Shown: positions 21,975 through 32,277 of the stretch, piece after piece | Position numbering within the stretch: the first letter of the stretch is position 1 | Layout: the number at the start of each line of letters is the position of its first letter | Origin: Cephalotrichum gorgonifer | Lineage: Eukaryota; Ascomycota; Sordariomycetes; Microascales; Microascaceae | NCBI GenBank assembly: GCA_900312665.1 | Contig: ONZQ02000001.1 | Location: forward strand, 2,871,729 to 2,935,728 | Length of the DNA stretch: 64,000 nt | Direction of reading: 5' to 3' | Position numbers and translations under genes: made by a program | Notes under the pieces: model-generated | What the model was told of the DNA's origin: nothing | What the model saw: the letters and a program-made list of their open reading frames with translations, nothing else | Database searches by the model: none

Positions 21975-23510
21975 CTTTGTGTTAAATGGGTTGGAATTTT
22001 TTTTGTATTGTTTGATGGATGTGTGGCTGGTGGGATGGGTTTTGGGGACGAGTTGATTCCTTTGGGGTGTTTTGTTCCGTGACTTTTCCCTCCCGTCTTT
22101 TTGGGGAGTTTCTGTCACATTTGGGGATTCCGGTCTCTTTATATGCCCGGGGTTCTTTTTACCTATTGGGCTACAAGTTCAGGGAATATAGGTGACCTTG
22201 GGCTGCTCCTACTACTTGGGGATGTTAGGTGGTTAGGTGATTGTTCGGTACCATGATCTGATGTCACTGTGCACGCACACAACACATGAACACATGACGT
22301 AGTTGGACAGGTGGAAGACTTACTACATGTAGGGAGGCGACAGAGGTCTACAGTGTATACTACTTACTCCCCCAGACAACATGGGAACAGCATGGTTCCA
22401 CTAACATGGGTGAGCCTATCTGTTTCGCTCCTGATGTTCTCTTCACCTAGGAGCAGAGGGAAAGGGTGACACATGAATGACTTTTTTTTCTTCTTGCCTA
22501 ACAGACATCGAGAGTCTCGATTGCCCGGAAGGATACATGTAGGATAGAATAGAAATAAACAATCTCCGGCCTCTCTCAGGGTCCGTCGAAAGCGTTTACT
22601 CCGTTCTGGAATCCCTTTGGGCGCGCAGTCCACGGGTGGAGAATGGGGAATGATTGGGGTCGTCGTGCATGACATCATACATGTAACTGCACTGCTCAAT
22701 CCAAGCTATTTGCACTCATCGACCGTGCTGCGCTAACAAGCTTCTACTGAGCAACAGTATTTCCATGACCACCACAACACTACCAATTCCTATGCCAGCT
22801 TTAATACTGGGGAGTATGCTGGCAGGCAAGCATGGTACTTGTATGTAACACTAGTATCGAGTGCTGTGTTGTACGGAGTACAAGACACTATGTACATAGC
22901 TATGCACCTACAGAGTCCACACCATATGACTGCCTGTCGGTACTTTGTGCTTTAGGTTCATGTCCCACCAAATCGTCAGGACCAAGCACAGCCAAACGAA
23001 ATAGAAAAGCGGAGCTCCACCACTTGAAGACAGCACAATACTACTACGACGTCACTAATCCGTCTCCATCATCAATCCCTGTCCGTCCCCTCGACCTAAA
23101 TTCAGCTGCCCCAATTGTCCGCCTGTCCCTGCCTAGCTTCGCGCTGTGCGCATTCAGCTTCAGCATCGTGCTCAACCGCGGCCGACTAAACTCCTCTCTC
23201 TTCTATCTCTTCCTTCCTCTTTCCCTTTTCTGACTTCCTTTACCCTTTGCTTTTGGTCTTTGACCCCACCTCCTTGCTCCCAAGAAACGACACGCGCGGG
23301 CGCTATCCCGTCGTATCCTTTGCCTCCTTCCACCTTTCCGATCCCTTCAATTCAGAACTCGCCGTGCGCTCGCCACCGACTGCGCAATCAATCCTCCTCT
23401 TCTTCCCAACACTACGTATACCTAGCCCGGCAGACCACTGATTTCTCTCCTCCGCGAAAACGTAAAAAAAAGAACACCTCCGCCATGCCTAGTCGATCGA
23501 GCTAGCTGAA
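21975..23510. other. Intergenic region
   Basis: About 1.5 kb with divergent genes on each side. No supported gene. The last 250 bases are pyrimidine-rich and probably form the 5' leader of the DysF-domain gene. Confidence 0.5.
23485..23505 (+). promoter_or_regulatory. Very short upstream ORF before the DysF-domain gene
   Basis: An ATG in a good context (CCGCCATGCC) opens a six-codon frame that stops at TAG, only 5 nt before the main ATG at 23511. It would be translated first if it is in the mature leader, so it could lower or gate expression. Whether it is transcribed is unknown. Confidence 0.4.
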
Positions 23511-24987
23511 ATGCCCAAACTGCACACCTCGCGTCGAGTCTCCGTCTTGAAAGAGAGCGACTACGACCACGAGATCGACCTCATCGACCATGACACCCCG
23601 CCTGCGAGCCCGCAGTCCGTTTCGAGGGGTGGAAGCATCGATTCATCCACAAAGTCGCCTCGTCCCTCGGGAGAAGTAGGACGTGTGCGTCGATATGTGA
23701 GCTCGATAAAGGGGAAAGGGAAAGGGAAAGGGAAGGCCGCCCAGGAAACGAGCGACGAGAGCGTGTCAAGCGGGACGCGTGCCTCCAAGCTTCCGAGCAA
23801 AGTGCCATCCGATGCCCTCCGCCGCCCGTCTATAGAGATACAAGGTAAGGAAGCAGAATAGCGGCTGGGTTTCTTGGGCCACACACCAACACCATACGTA
23901 TACGATCTAGAGCCTAACTACTTGCGTAGAACCCACCCCGCACGAAATGCCGGGCCCGTCAACGCGTGACAGCCTAAGTAAAACCTCCACCGCCGAACAA
24001 GAAGCCGTCATCGATGTACTGTACGAGAATGAGCGCGGCGGCTTCCTCTGCGGCATCCCCCTCTTCTCCTCCAAGGCCCTGGGCAACCTTGACCCCTCCC
24101 CCTGGACCAATAGCTTCCACAAGGTGAGCCCGACGGACATACATACCGCCCAGGTCCCGGACCCGACTTGGGAGTGGGCCTGGCCCGAATGGCGCGTCCA
24201 CCACCACGACGACGTCGATGAGGGCGGCTGGGAGTACTCGTTCATGTTTGCCAAGGCGTTCTCCTGGCACGGCCCGCGCTGGTGGAACTCCTTCGTGCGG
24301 CGGCGGGCGTGGATCCGGAAGAGGGTCAAGGTGAATACTCTCAACGCTGAGATGTCCGTGGGCACGATGACGACAGATCAGCGCATGCTCAACCCGGATT
24401 ACTTCTCCGGCCGCCTGACCTCGGACCGGAGCCGCTCGCTGTCCCCCTCGCCGCGCGGTGGGGGGAGTAGGGCGAGCATCGCGAGCCGCCTGTCCGGCTC
24501 GGTGTCCGACGGCGGGTTCGACGTCTCGGCGCAGTCCATAGAGGACGTGGAGTCGCTTCTCTACGTCCTCCGCCGCGCGAGGATCGACCGCGAGAAGCTC
24601 GAGGCCGTGGGCATCTATGTCGAGCAAGGGGGTGACCTCCAGAACCTGGGGCTGAGGATGCATGACATCATGTCGATATTCGTCTTCCAGGCGTCGAGGA
24701 AATTGCTGCTCTCAAACCTCACCCAGTCACTCGACAAGACGATAGAGGCCCTCGGAGAGGAGGAGGAGAGTCCCGAGTCGAGGGAGCGGAGGGCTCACCT
24801 CGAGGCCGCCGTGAGGAGCGCGGACAAGGAGGTGCGGAGCCTGGCTTACTGGAGCGATATCAAGGGGATGGTGGAGAGCGGGGAGTCGGCTCACGCCGTT
24901 ACGGGGGAGAAGGGCTGGGGAGAAGAGTGGCAGGGAGTAGATCAAAGCGGGCCGGCAGGCCCGCGGAGGGAGGACACACAGACCTAG
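23511..24987 (+). CDS. Dysferlin-domain (Pex24/mug65-type) protein
   Basis: Exons 23511-23844 and 23930-24987 give 463 aa. The 85-nt intron (GTAAGG, CCTAAC branch site, GTAG) splits a Glu codon; the downstream exon has its own ATG at 23947, but the upstream exon continues the frame exactly. Residues 1-130 are disordered and include a KGKGKGKGK run. A conserved block starts near residue 133 (AVIDVLYENERGGFLCGIPL). A DysF module follows at about 192-246, seen as the W/R-rich WEWAWPEWRV, GGWEYSFMFAKAFSWHGPRW and WNSFVRRRAWIRKRVK. The C-terminal part is helical. DysF proteins of this kind include peroxisome (Pex23/24-28-32) and sporulation (mug65/Spo73) factors; which one this matches is not settled by the sequence. 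Confidence 0.85.
23708..23735 (+). repeat. GGGAAA coding microsatellite
   Basis: Four to five GGGAAA units within exon 1 of the DysF-domain gene encode a Gly-Lys alternation (KGKGKGKGK). The six-base unit lets copy number vary without a frameshift. Confidence 0.8.
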
Positions 24988-25581
24988 ACAGCGGAAAGAT
25001 GTACCATCACTGACTGTAACCTTCGGTTTCTTTTTTATTCTTTCTTCGTTTTCGTGTCTCACATGATACCTCTAAACTTAGATATCTTTACGTCCACTGA
25101 AAATTTGCGCCGAACGAGCCAGATTCTCCATACCGGACGAAGTTTGGTCTTCAAGTCATATCCTTCGTCGCGCTGTACTCTCGTCAGTACGACTACGGTA
25201 ACGAGTAAGGGAACATGAAGTGACTGGAGTATGTATGCGCGAATCCACGTGACGATATCAGTGACTGAGGTTTGCTGGTACGTACTCGCCGGATGCCAAG
25301 CTTTTAGAGGGACACCCTCGGATTAATATAGATCCGACAGCTGGATAACCGCCCCACCAGTCTCACCAGCCAATCAGAGAGGTCTTCTAACTTTTTTCTT
25401 GTTGAAATCTCCCCCCCATGAAATGGAAGAGTCGATTTCGCCTCAAGATAGGAACATCACAGCCTTTCGTCGCCATCGTCCTCTCATATCCGTTGATCGC
25501 CCCCCGCGTCCCGAACTGCCCGCACGTATCGAATAACACGCCGCGCCTCGATTTCCCCACCAGAGGCGATGAGTCTAGCCC
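24988..25581. other. Intergenic region
   Basis: About 0.6 kb between two plus-strand genes. I see no gene. It should hold the terminator of the DysF-domain gene and the promoter of the PPR-type gene. Confidence 0.5.
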
Positions 25582-27957
25582 ATGCTGCCGGGAATTAAGG
25601 CACAATGGAGACACCGTCTATGGACCCTCGGGGCCATGGCGCGGTCTCCCGTGTCGCCCTCGCCATGCTCCCGCTGCAGCGCCCTGAGGCGGAGCTCTAG
25701 ATGGTTGAGCTCCCTGACCCATGACCCCGTCATTGCGGCTTCAGGGGGCGGCACACCCGCGGTGAATACGTGGTCCAAGGCGCCCAACGTCGAGCGGATC
25801 CCGAACAAGACGCTCCGCATACCGAGGAACCCGGAGTTGGTGAAGCCGATGATGCCGTATCCGACAACGAGGCCAAACGAGAGGAGTAAGAGCGCGGTAT
25901 ACAAGAGCGCAGCGGCGCAGATCAGCCAGGAGAACCACTTGAAGTCCAAGAGGCTGAAGGTGCCGTCTTGGAAGGACACGCTACAGGTGCTAGAGAGTCG
26001 GACGCCGAAGAGGACTCACGGGTGGAAGAAGGACGCGTTAAAAATTGTGATACCCGCCGAATTCGTCAAGGAATTTACGACAAACCTCGACAACAACATA
26101 TGGGACATACACGACCGGACTTCCGCCGAAGTTAATTTCTACAAGGGGACGGAAGGGGACGGCCGCTCGGCCATCCTCCTGAGTGGCGACGATGTCGCGG
26201 TACGCGATGCCGCCGAAATAATAAAGGGCGTATGCGAGGACGCCCAGCTAGTCCTACCAGACCCGTCGAACCCGGGCGCACCCCTGCTGCGCGGAGATCC
26301 TGAGATGGCCAAGGAGATCTGTATTCCCAGCAAGGTGACGCACCAGCCACGCATCCTGATGAAGGTCAGGAAATCAGCGTTTATCTGGAACCATCGCCTC
26401 GAGGATATCCCCAAGCCGCAGGTGTGGGACCAGTTCTCATTCATGAGTTACATCCGCACGCTCAGCCTCGTGAAGCTGCGGCCGCACCGGGCCATCGAAT
26501 TCTACGGCACGCCCCAGGCCGCGATCGAGGTCAAGATGGTGCTGATCCACGAGGCCTTCAGAGACAGGAGCGCGGCCGACGCGTTAACCGTCACGGCGTT
26601 CAAGATGGCCCTCGAGTGCATGGAGGAGAAGGGCCTCGCCTTCCGGGCCCACGCCCGCCGCCTCTTCACGCAGCTACAGATACGCCGGCTCCCGTTCGAC
26701 ATCGACGTCTTCAACAAGTTCCTTTTCGGATCCGCGCGGGCCCGCGACCTCCCGGGCTTCAACAACATGCTCGACTTCATGGCGGACTACGACTGCCACC
26801 CCAACTATAAGACGTGGAGGCTCTTCCTCCAGATGGTGCCCGACGAGCAGGCGAAGCGCACGGTCGTGCGCGCCATGGACAGGATCGGGCTCCTCCACAA
26901 CCCCCACGCCGTCAGCGACATAGTCCGGGAGCTCGCGGGCTTCGACATGCACCGCGCCGTCGAGGCCGGCAAGGACGCCAAGACGTTCTGCCGCGAGATG
27001 GACGCTGCCTACGGGCCCACGTGGCCCTCCGTGACGGCCCTCAACCGGTTGCTGCACGTGTGCGGCAACTTCGCCCGCCCCGACATGTGCGAGGAGCTCC
27101 TCGACCACTTCCGGGAGGAGTACCGGAGGCTACCCGACCTAAAGACCTTCGTTACCCTGACCTCCGCCATGCGCGCGACGAACAACTTCCCCGGCGCGCT
27201 CTCGGTGCTCCGCCGCCTCGAGAAGCAGGAGTGGTCACACAAGACGTACCACCTGTACCGCGACATCTTCACCCTCGCGTGGCACCGGCGCCTGCCCAAC
27301 GTCATGGCCGTCATCTGGGCCTACGCCTGCCTCGACGAGGCGACGTCCTTCGGCATGCGGTTCCGCGTCGGGAGCCACCTCAGCCGCCCCGGGTACCGGA
27401 TGTCGCCCGGCTTCGGGGGGCCGGACACCGAGGAGGTCTACCGCACCTTTGCGGCGCCGGGCTACGTGCCCGTCCAGCTGAGGGCCGCGCTGACGGAGGA
27501 GCTGCTGGAGCACCCGGAGCAGGAGAGGCACCTGGGCGCCGTGGTGGCGAAGCTCTTCCGCGTGGTGTGGAGCGGGTCCAGGCCCACGGTGCCGCTGTCG
27601 GAGCTGATCGACAAGGCGTGGGAGGTGGACAAGAAGCTCATCGCGAAGCGCCAGGCGCTCGGCGATAAGCCGGGCTCGCACGTCGTGTCCATAAAGGGCG
27701 AGCTGCCGGCGACGGCGGCGCCGGGGGGCGGCGAGCCGGTGATGGAGATACCGATAAGGTGGGCCAAGGAGGGCGGGGGCGAGGAGGTGGTCAGCCTGCC
27801 GCTCACGACGGAGGCGATCGTGCATAACTACGACGAGGCGTGGTATAAGGACGTCGCCTCCCACCCGCTCATGAGGTACGAGCCCGGCCGGTGCGAGATA
27901 TTACCCCGGGGGCAAGGCGTGTCCTCCGAGGATGTAGTGGGTGAGAAAGAGCGATAA
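25582..27957 (+). CDS. Mitochondrial PPR-type RNA-binding protein
   Basis: Intronless, 791 aa. The first 50 residues are rich in Arg/Ser/Ala without acids (RSPVSPSPCSRCSALRRSSR), as in a mitochondrial targeting peptide. Residues about 150-235 (VIPAEFVKEFTTNLDNNIWD, then DAAEIIKGV) look like a KH-type or Sls1-like RNA-binding fold; this is an inference from pattern. Residues about 330-590 contain helical hairpins of pentatricopeptide kind, for example FNNMLDFMADYDCHPNYKTW, TALNRLLHVCGNFARPDMCE and TFVTLTSAMRATNNFPGALS. The C-terminus is Gly/Glu-rich. Such fungal proteins act in mitochondrial RNA maturation or translation, but the target cannot be read from sequence. Start taken at the first ATG; an alternative is the Met about 18 codons later. 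Confidence 0.82.
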   Translation: MLPGIKAQWRHRLWTLGAMARSPVSPSPCSRCSALRRSSRWLSSLTHDPVIAASGGGTPAVNTWSKAPNVERIPNKTLRIPRNPELVKPMMPYPTTRPNERSKSAVYKSAAAQISQENHLKSKRLKVPSWKDTLQVLESRTPKRTHGWKKDALKIVIPAEFVKEFTTNLDNNIWDIHDRTSAEVNFYKGTEGDGRSAILLSGDDVAVRDAAEIIKGVCEDAQLVLPDPSNPGAPLLRGDPEMAKEICIPSKVTHQPRILMKVRKSAFIWNHRLEDIPKPQVWDQFSFMSYIRTLSLVKLRPHRAIEFYGTPQAAIEVKMVLIHEAFRDRSAADALTVTAFKMALECMEEKGLAFRAHARRLFTQLQIRRLPFDIDVFNKFLFGSARARDLPGFNNMLDFMADYDCHPNYKTWRLFLQMVPDEQAKRTVVRAMDRIGLLHNPHAVSDIVRELAGFDMHRAVEAGKDAKTFCREMDAAYGPTWPSVTALNRLLHVCGNFARPDMCEELLDHFREEYRRLPDLKTFVTLTSAMRATNNFPGALSVLRRLEKQEWSHKTYHLYRDIFTLAWHRRLPNVMAVIWAYACLDEATSFGMRFRVGSHLSRPGYRMSPGFGGPDTEEVYRTFAAPGYVPVQLRAALTEELLEHPEQERHLGAVVAKLFRVVWSGSRPTVPLSELIDKAWEVDKKLIAKRQALGDKPGSHVVSIKGELPATAAPGGGEPVMEIPIRWAKEGGGEEVVSLPLTTEAIVHNYDEAWYKDVASHPLMRYEPGRCEILPRGQGVSSEDVVGEKER

Positions 27958-28427
27958 CCGCGCCGGGGGGGAAGGGGATGAGGGGGAGAGCGCAGGGTGT
28001 AGGCTGAAATGTATGTAGATAGGCTGTATGTATGTGGAAGAAGGGGAGGGACGGTGGGGTTTTATTTTGTTCCCTCCCGTGTATACTACTTACTGAATAG
28101 ACGGGGCAAAGACCAAACGAGGATACATTATCTGGTTTTTCTGACCTGGAGCAAATGGCATAGTGGTGCGTGTGGGAGTTTTATTCCGCGGGGATTGGGG
28201 AAACGCAAAAACACACTCCTGTTGTATATACTTAACTTTATAGGCATCCGTGATGGATATCTTCTCTGGCGTCTCCCTTCTTCCTTTCTCCTTTTTCTCC
28301 TTCTATTGTTCCCCCCTTCCCGCCTGCTCTTACTCTTAACTCTTGCTCTCAGGACGTTAGACGTTTACCGTTGCAACCCCTGCAGAGGTGTGATCTGACG
28401 GGCTTGTCCCATCGTTCTCGTCTTACA

Positions 28428-28442
28428 CCCCCCCCCCCCCCC
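28428..28442 (+). repeat. Poly-C homopolymer
   Basis: Fifteen consecutive C bases in intergenic DNA. The exact length is unreliable in most sequencing data. Confidence 0.8.
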
Positions 28443-28835
28443 TTTCCTTTGGCTACGGGCATCTTGTTCCCCGAGTACTCTCCCTCGGCGGGCGATACTC
28501 GAGACAGACGAGACCGTGGTGTGTAGTCCAAAGGACGCGGCTTAGCCCCCCGTCCCTCCTCCAAACTTAACCCCAACCCCATCATGCAAGTTACGAGGCC
28601 CGGAAACACAAGACTTCAATCAAACTTCGAATGTTCTCCCGCCTCCTATAAATCGTGGCCAAATAGAAGCCTTGTTACCCACATAATCCCTCCCAGTGGA
28701 CGATTTCCCACATTTCCCACCTCCCACCTCCCTCATACCAGCCCCCCTTTCCCCCCTTCCTAGGCAACACAAGGATAAAATGGCGGGCAGACACATCAAA
28801 GAGAAAAAAAGGGGGAAAGGGGGGGGGGGGAGGAC

Positions 28836-29135
28836 AAGAAGAAGAAGAAGANANANNNNNNNNNNNNNNNNNNNNNNNNNNNNNNNNNNNNNNNNNNNNN
28901 NNNNNNNNNNNNNNNNNNNNNNNNNNNNNNNNNNNNNNNNNNNNNNNNNNNNNNNNNNNNNNNNNNNNNNNNNNNNNNNNNNNNNNNNNNNNNNNNNNNN
29001 NNNNNNNNNNNNNNNNNNNNNNNNNNNNNNNNNNNNNNNNNNNNNNNNNNNNNNNNNNNNNNNNNNNNNNNNNNNNNNNNNNGGGGGGGGAAGGGGACAA
29101 GAAGAAGAAGAAGAAGAAGAAGAAGAAGAAGAAGC
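28836..29135 (+). repeat. GAA repeat with an assembly gap (N run 28852-29082)
   Basis: A GAA triplet run enters the gap from the left, and another of about twelve units continues after it. Both are immediately preceded by a G-run and the word GACAAGAAG. The gap is therefore inside, or artificially splits, a purine-rich low-complexity tract. Confidence 0.85.
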
Positions 29136-29476
29136 AGGAATGGTAGGGGAACAAAGGGAGGAACAGCAAGGAGGGAGAATAATAAAGGTAAAATCATTTC
29201 GTTTGCCACAAGACTCAAAACACAAAAAATGCCCGTAAAGACCCCCCGCCCCTTGACGCACCACCTTACAAAAGAATCCCCATCCCCAAGCCCGTCCGCC
29301 CCTCCCCTTTGTAAAGATCAGTTCACCGGAACCCCACTGCTTTCATGTCTTGACCCAGTAGCGTCCAGTCCAGTCCAGTCCGTTTCCCTCATGTACCCAT
29401 CACCCCCTGTATCCATTCGCGCCTCTCGTCTTCGGCCTTTCGCTTCTCCTCGCCCCTCCGCCGCCGACGGAACGAA

Positions 29477-31997
29477 CTATCCCATCTTGACGTCGGCATC
29501 CGCCTTCTCTTCCGTGCTCTTGGGGGTATCCGCGGGTCCTTCCTTCTCCCCGTTCGTCTTTTCCCCCTCGGCGGCGGCGCCGTCCTTGTTCTCCCCCTTG
29601 CTCACCTGGGACTCCAGGTCCTTATCCTCGTCCGTGACGTCGAGCATGTCCGCGTCGGAGGCCGAGCTAGTTACCACCTCGGTGCCGTCCCCGAGAAAGA
29701 TGACGCGGCCGCGCTGGCCAGTGGCCAGGCCGATCGGGTGGTTTCTTTGCGGGTCGGGGAACGAGGAGTGCGGGTCCATGTCGTAGCCGCTGTCACTCTC
29801 ATCGTAGTTGTGGTGGACACCGGGGCCACGGAACTCGGCTGGAGAAGGTGGGAAAAAACGAGGTATTAGTTAAGCTGGTCTCTTTCTCTTTTCTTTTCTT
29901 GGTGGCTCGCCTGGGTATTCTCACTGTCCCATACCCACCTCCACCCCCCGGTTTACTTTTCGTCCAAGACAGGAGAGGGGAAGAGAGCGGGTTGACGAGA
30001 GAGAAAAACAAGTAAGGACATAATAATGGGGGAAACAAGGGGGTACGATACAGGGGCGGGCAGGTCAAGCCTGCTCTTTGGAAGCACTCGTACCATATTC
30101 GGGAGGGGCACATGGTCCGTCTCCGTTGGCTACCCGCCGGGCAATTTCCTCATACCACTCCTCCTTGCTCCTACCCCGAAGGAACCCAACAATAAGCATC
30201 GTCATGTTGTCGCAACCGACACCGCCGGTCTCCGAGTTGGAGGCGAGGCAGTTATCCATCATATTCTCGCAGATCTTGTCCAGGTCCTGCTTCGCCGCGA
30301 TGCCGCGGCGGACGAACTCGACAACTGACTGAGACGATTGACAGTCCCAGATACCTTTAGAGAGAGTTTGATGTTAGCGTACGTTTCCCCTCCTTGAGAA
30401 ATACCCTACAAACCGACGAGAAGAGTTACTTACCGTCGCAGGCGAGGACGAGGAACTCATCGTCATCGGTTATGTCGTGCTCCGAGACGTCGGGGTAGGC
30501 CGTCACTATCTGGGCCTCGGGGGACAGGCCAGCGCTCTTCTTGAACTCGAAATCTCCGATGGCCCTCGAGAGGGCAAGGTTTCCGTTCACTCGACCGAAA
30601 TCGACGAAGCCGCCGGCGGCATTGATACGGGCCTTTTCGGCTAGAGGGGGAAATAAAACGTTAGCAGATAGAAGGTAGACGGGCACGCCTCGCGGTGTGG
30701 CCAGAGCAAGACAGCCAGGACAGGGCGGAAGGGATCAAGAGAGGTGCGGGCAGCTGGCATATGCGAGGATATACAGGGAGATATGGGGGAGAAGGCGCGG
30801 CTCTACGTACCTTCTAGCTGAGGCTTATGATCTTCCGACAGCGGCTTCGCGCGTCCCTTAATGCCAAGAACACCCCTGGAGTCGCCGGCATTGGCCTGTC
30901 GTACGCGGTCATCAGTCGGAGCGCTTTTCGGGTAAGATGGAAGGAATCCGTGGGGTTAGCGGATTCCTGAGGAGTTGGGACTGACAATGAAGATCTTGTC
31001 GTCGGTGATCAGCCCCACGCAAGCAGTGCAGCCGGAAACCTCCTCTTCGTACTTGGGGTCTATATGACACACGGTCGTTAGATCCAGCTGCTCCGTAGCG
31101 AGGCGGGGGGAGGCAACCCTCCATGCGGAGATCGGGGGTTTGGGGGGCAGGGGAAAGGGGGCGTCCTCGATGTAGGCGAAAGGCAGAGGGAAGGGGAAAC
31201 AAGGTTTGAGTATATACCGGCAAGAATGGCGCGATCCGTAGCAAGGAAACCGTCCTTCAGCGCCTGCTCGTACTTCCCGGCCTTGAAGGCGTCCTGCTTG
31301 GCGATGATGTTGTGGATGTTCTCGCCGGCGAATAGTGCCACCTTGTCGCCGCCGTGTCCGTCGAAGACACCGAAGAAGGAAAGCTTCGAGGCGTGCGCCT
31401 TGGAATCCTGACCGTCCGCGCTAGCTAGTAGATCGAGAATAGTTATGTGGGAGTCTTCCATGCTGATTCTCCAGCCCTGCATGGCCGAAACGCCGTAGAG
31501 GAGGCGATCATCCTCGCCGTGAGCCGATGTCTAATAAAAGAAAGAAAGAAGAACATGCAATTAGTCGTTTGGTCTTTTCGGGTGTGGCTTCGTGGCCATA
31601 TCGCGCGGGCGCCTTTTTTTTGGGTGCATTGGCCGGCGCGGGGGTGGGGTAGGAGATGCAGGCAGCGAGGGGGAACGATGAAAGCGGGCAAGGGGGGAAA
31701 TAGGCACAAGACTGGGGGGGAGGAACGGATCTGCCATGCCCTCTCCCAAGAAGGGCGAAAGCGAGGGTGACGGAAAGCGACTATCAAGGGCAAGCCCGAG
31801 AATCACAAGCCCAAGCAGCATAGAACGCGACGATCGCCGCGGCCAGATAGAGGGGAAGGAGGGGAGAGGGGCTCGATCGGGGAAGTGACGAGGGGCTCGC
31901 GGCTCAATTGGGAGGGCGTCGGGCGACGGGCGACGGGGCGACAGCGGCGGGCGAAACTCACCTTCTCGACAACGGGCTCGGAAAGGGTCTGACCCAT
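29477..31997 (-). CDS. ptc2: PP2C-type Ser/Thr protein phosphatase (Ptc2/Ptc3 family)
   Basis: Metal-dependent protein phosphatase; Ptc2/Ptc3 enzymes switch off stress MAPK, checkpoint and CDK signals. Seven minus-strand exons: 31997-31962, 31530-31218, 31059-30986, 30895-30811, 30640-30434, 30354-30094 and 29838-29477, giving 445 aa with phases that add exactly. Catalytic motifs are in order: MGQTLSEPV N-terminus, WRISMEDSH (metal Asp about 38), FFGVFDGHGGD (Asp 69, His 71), NAGDSR, NLALSRAIGDFEFKK, DDEFLVLACDGIWDC and GGVGCDNMTM. The last 130 residues are an acidic, disordered tail ending DADVKMG. Intron 3 has an unusual donor, GTCAGT. The first intron is 431 nt, much longer than the others (75-255 nt). 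Symbol is by family; Ptc2 and Ptc3 cannot be told apart here. Confidence 0.93.
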
Positions 31998-32021
31998 GAT
32001 GGAAGGAGCGGGTGGGCGGCG

Positions 32022-32047
32022 GCAGTGGCAGTGGTAGTGGCAGTGGC
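32022..32047 (+). repeat. GTGGCA/GTGGTA microsatellite in the PP2C 5' flank
   Basis: Four imperfect six-base units directly upstream (25 bp) of the PP2C start codon. In the gene's sense direction the unit reads TGCCAC. Confidence 0.6.
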
Positions 32048-32233
32048 TACTGACGTGAGGTTCGAACGGATAGAGATCAGGGAGGTCTCGGGATCTGGGT
32101 CTCGGGGGCCCGGGTCTGTGGAGAAAGCGAGAAAGGGGAAGGGAGGTATTCTGGAGCTCAAAGTGGGGAGTTATCTCAAGGCTGAAAGGGGGGGGGGGAT
32201 GGGATACTGCTGAGGAAAATTTTCAACAGCTCC

Positions 32234-32277
32234 GCGGTGGTGGTGGAGGTAGGTAGGTAGGTGGTGGCGGTGGTAGT
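32234..32277 (+). repeat. GGT/GGTA simple repeat
   Basis: Mixed GGT and AGGT tandem units in the upstream flank of the PP2C gene. Confidence 0.6.

Larger units (their letters stand above)
27958..29476. other. Intergenic region containing an assembly gap
   Basis: Convergent interval between the PPR-type gene (+) and the PP2C gene (-). It holds a 15-C run, GAA repeats and about 230 undetermined bases. No gene is supported; the long frames reported across it are artefacts of reading through N. Confidence 0.6.

Noticed and set aside
26814..27668. 284-codon ORF inside the PPR-type gene
   Set aside because: Out-of-frame shadow with Arg/Pro/Ala bias typical of high GC at third positions; the sense frame has domain features.
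28620..29264. Long ORFs on both strands across the first N gap
   Set aside because: The frames are open only because N codons contain no stops; the flanks are GAA and G-run low-complexity sequence.
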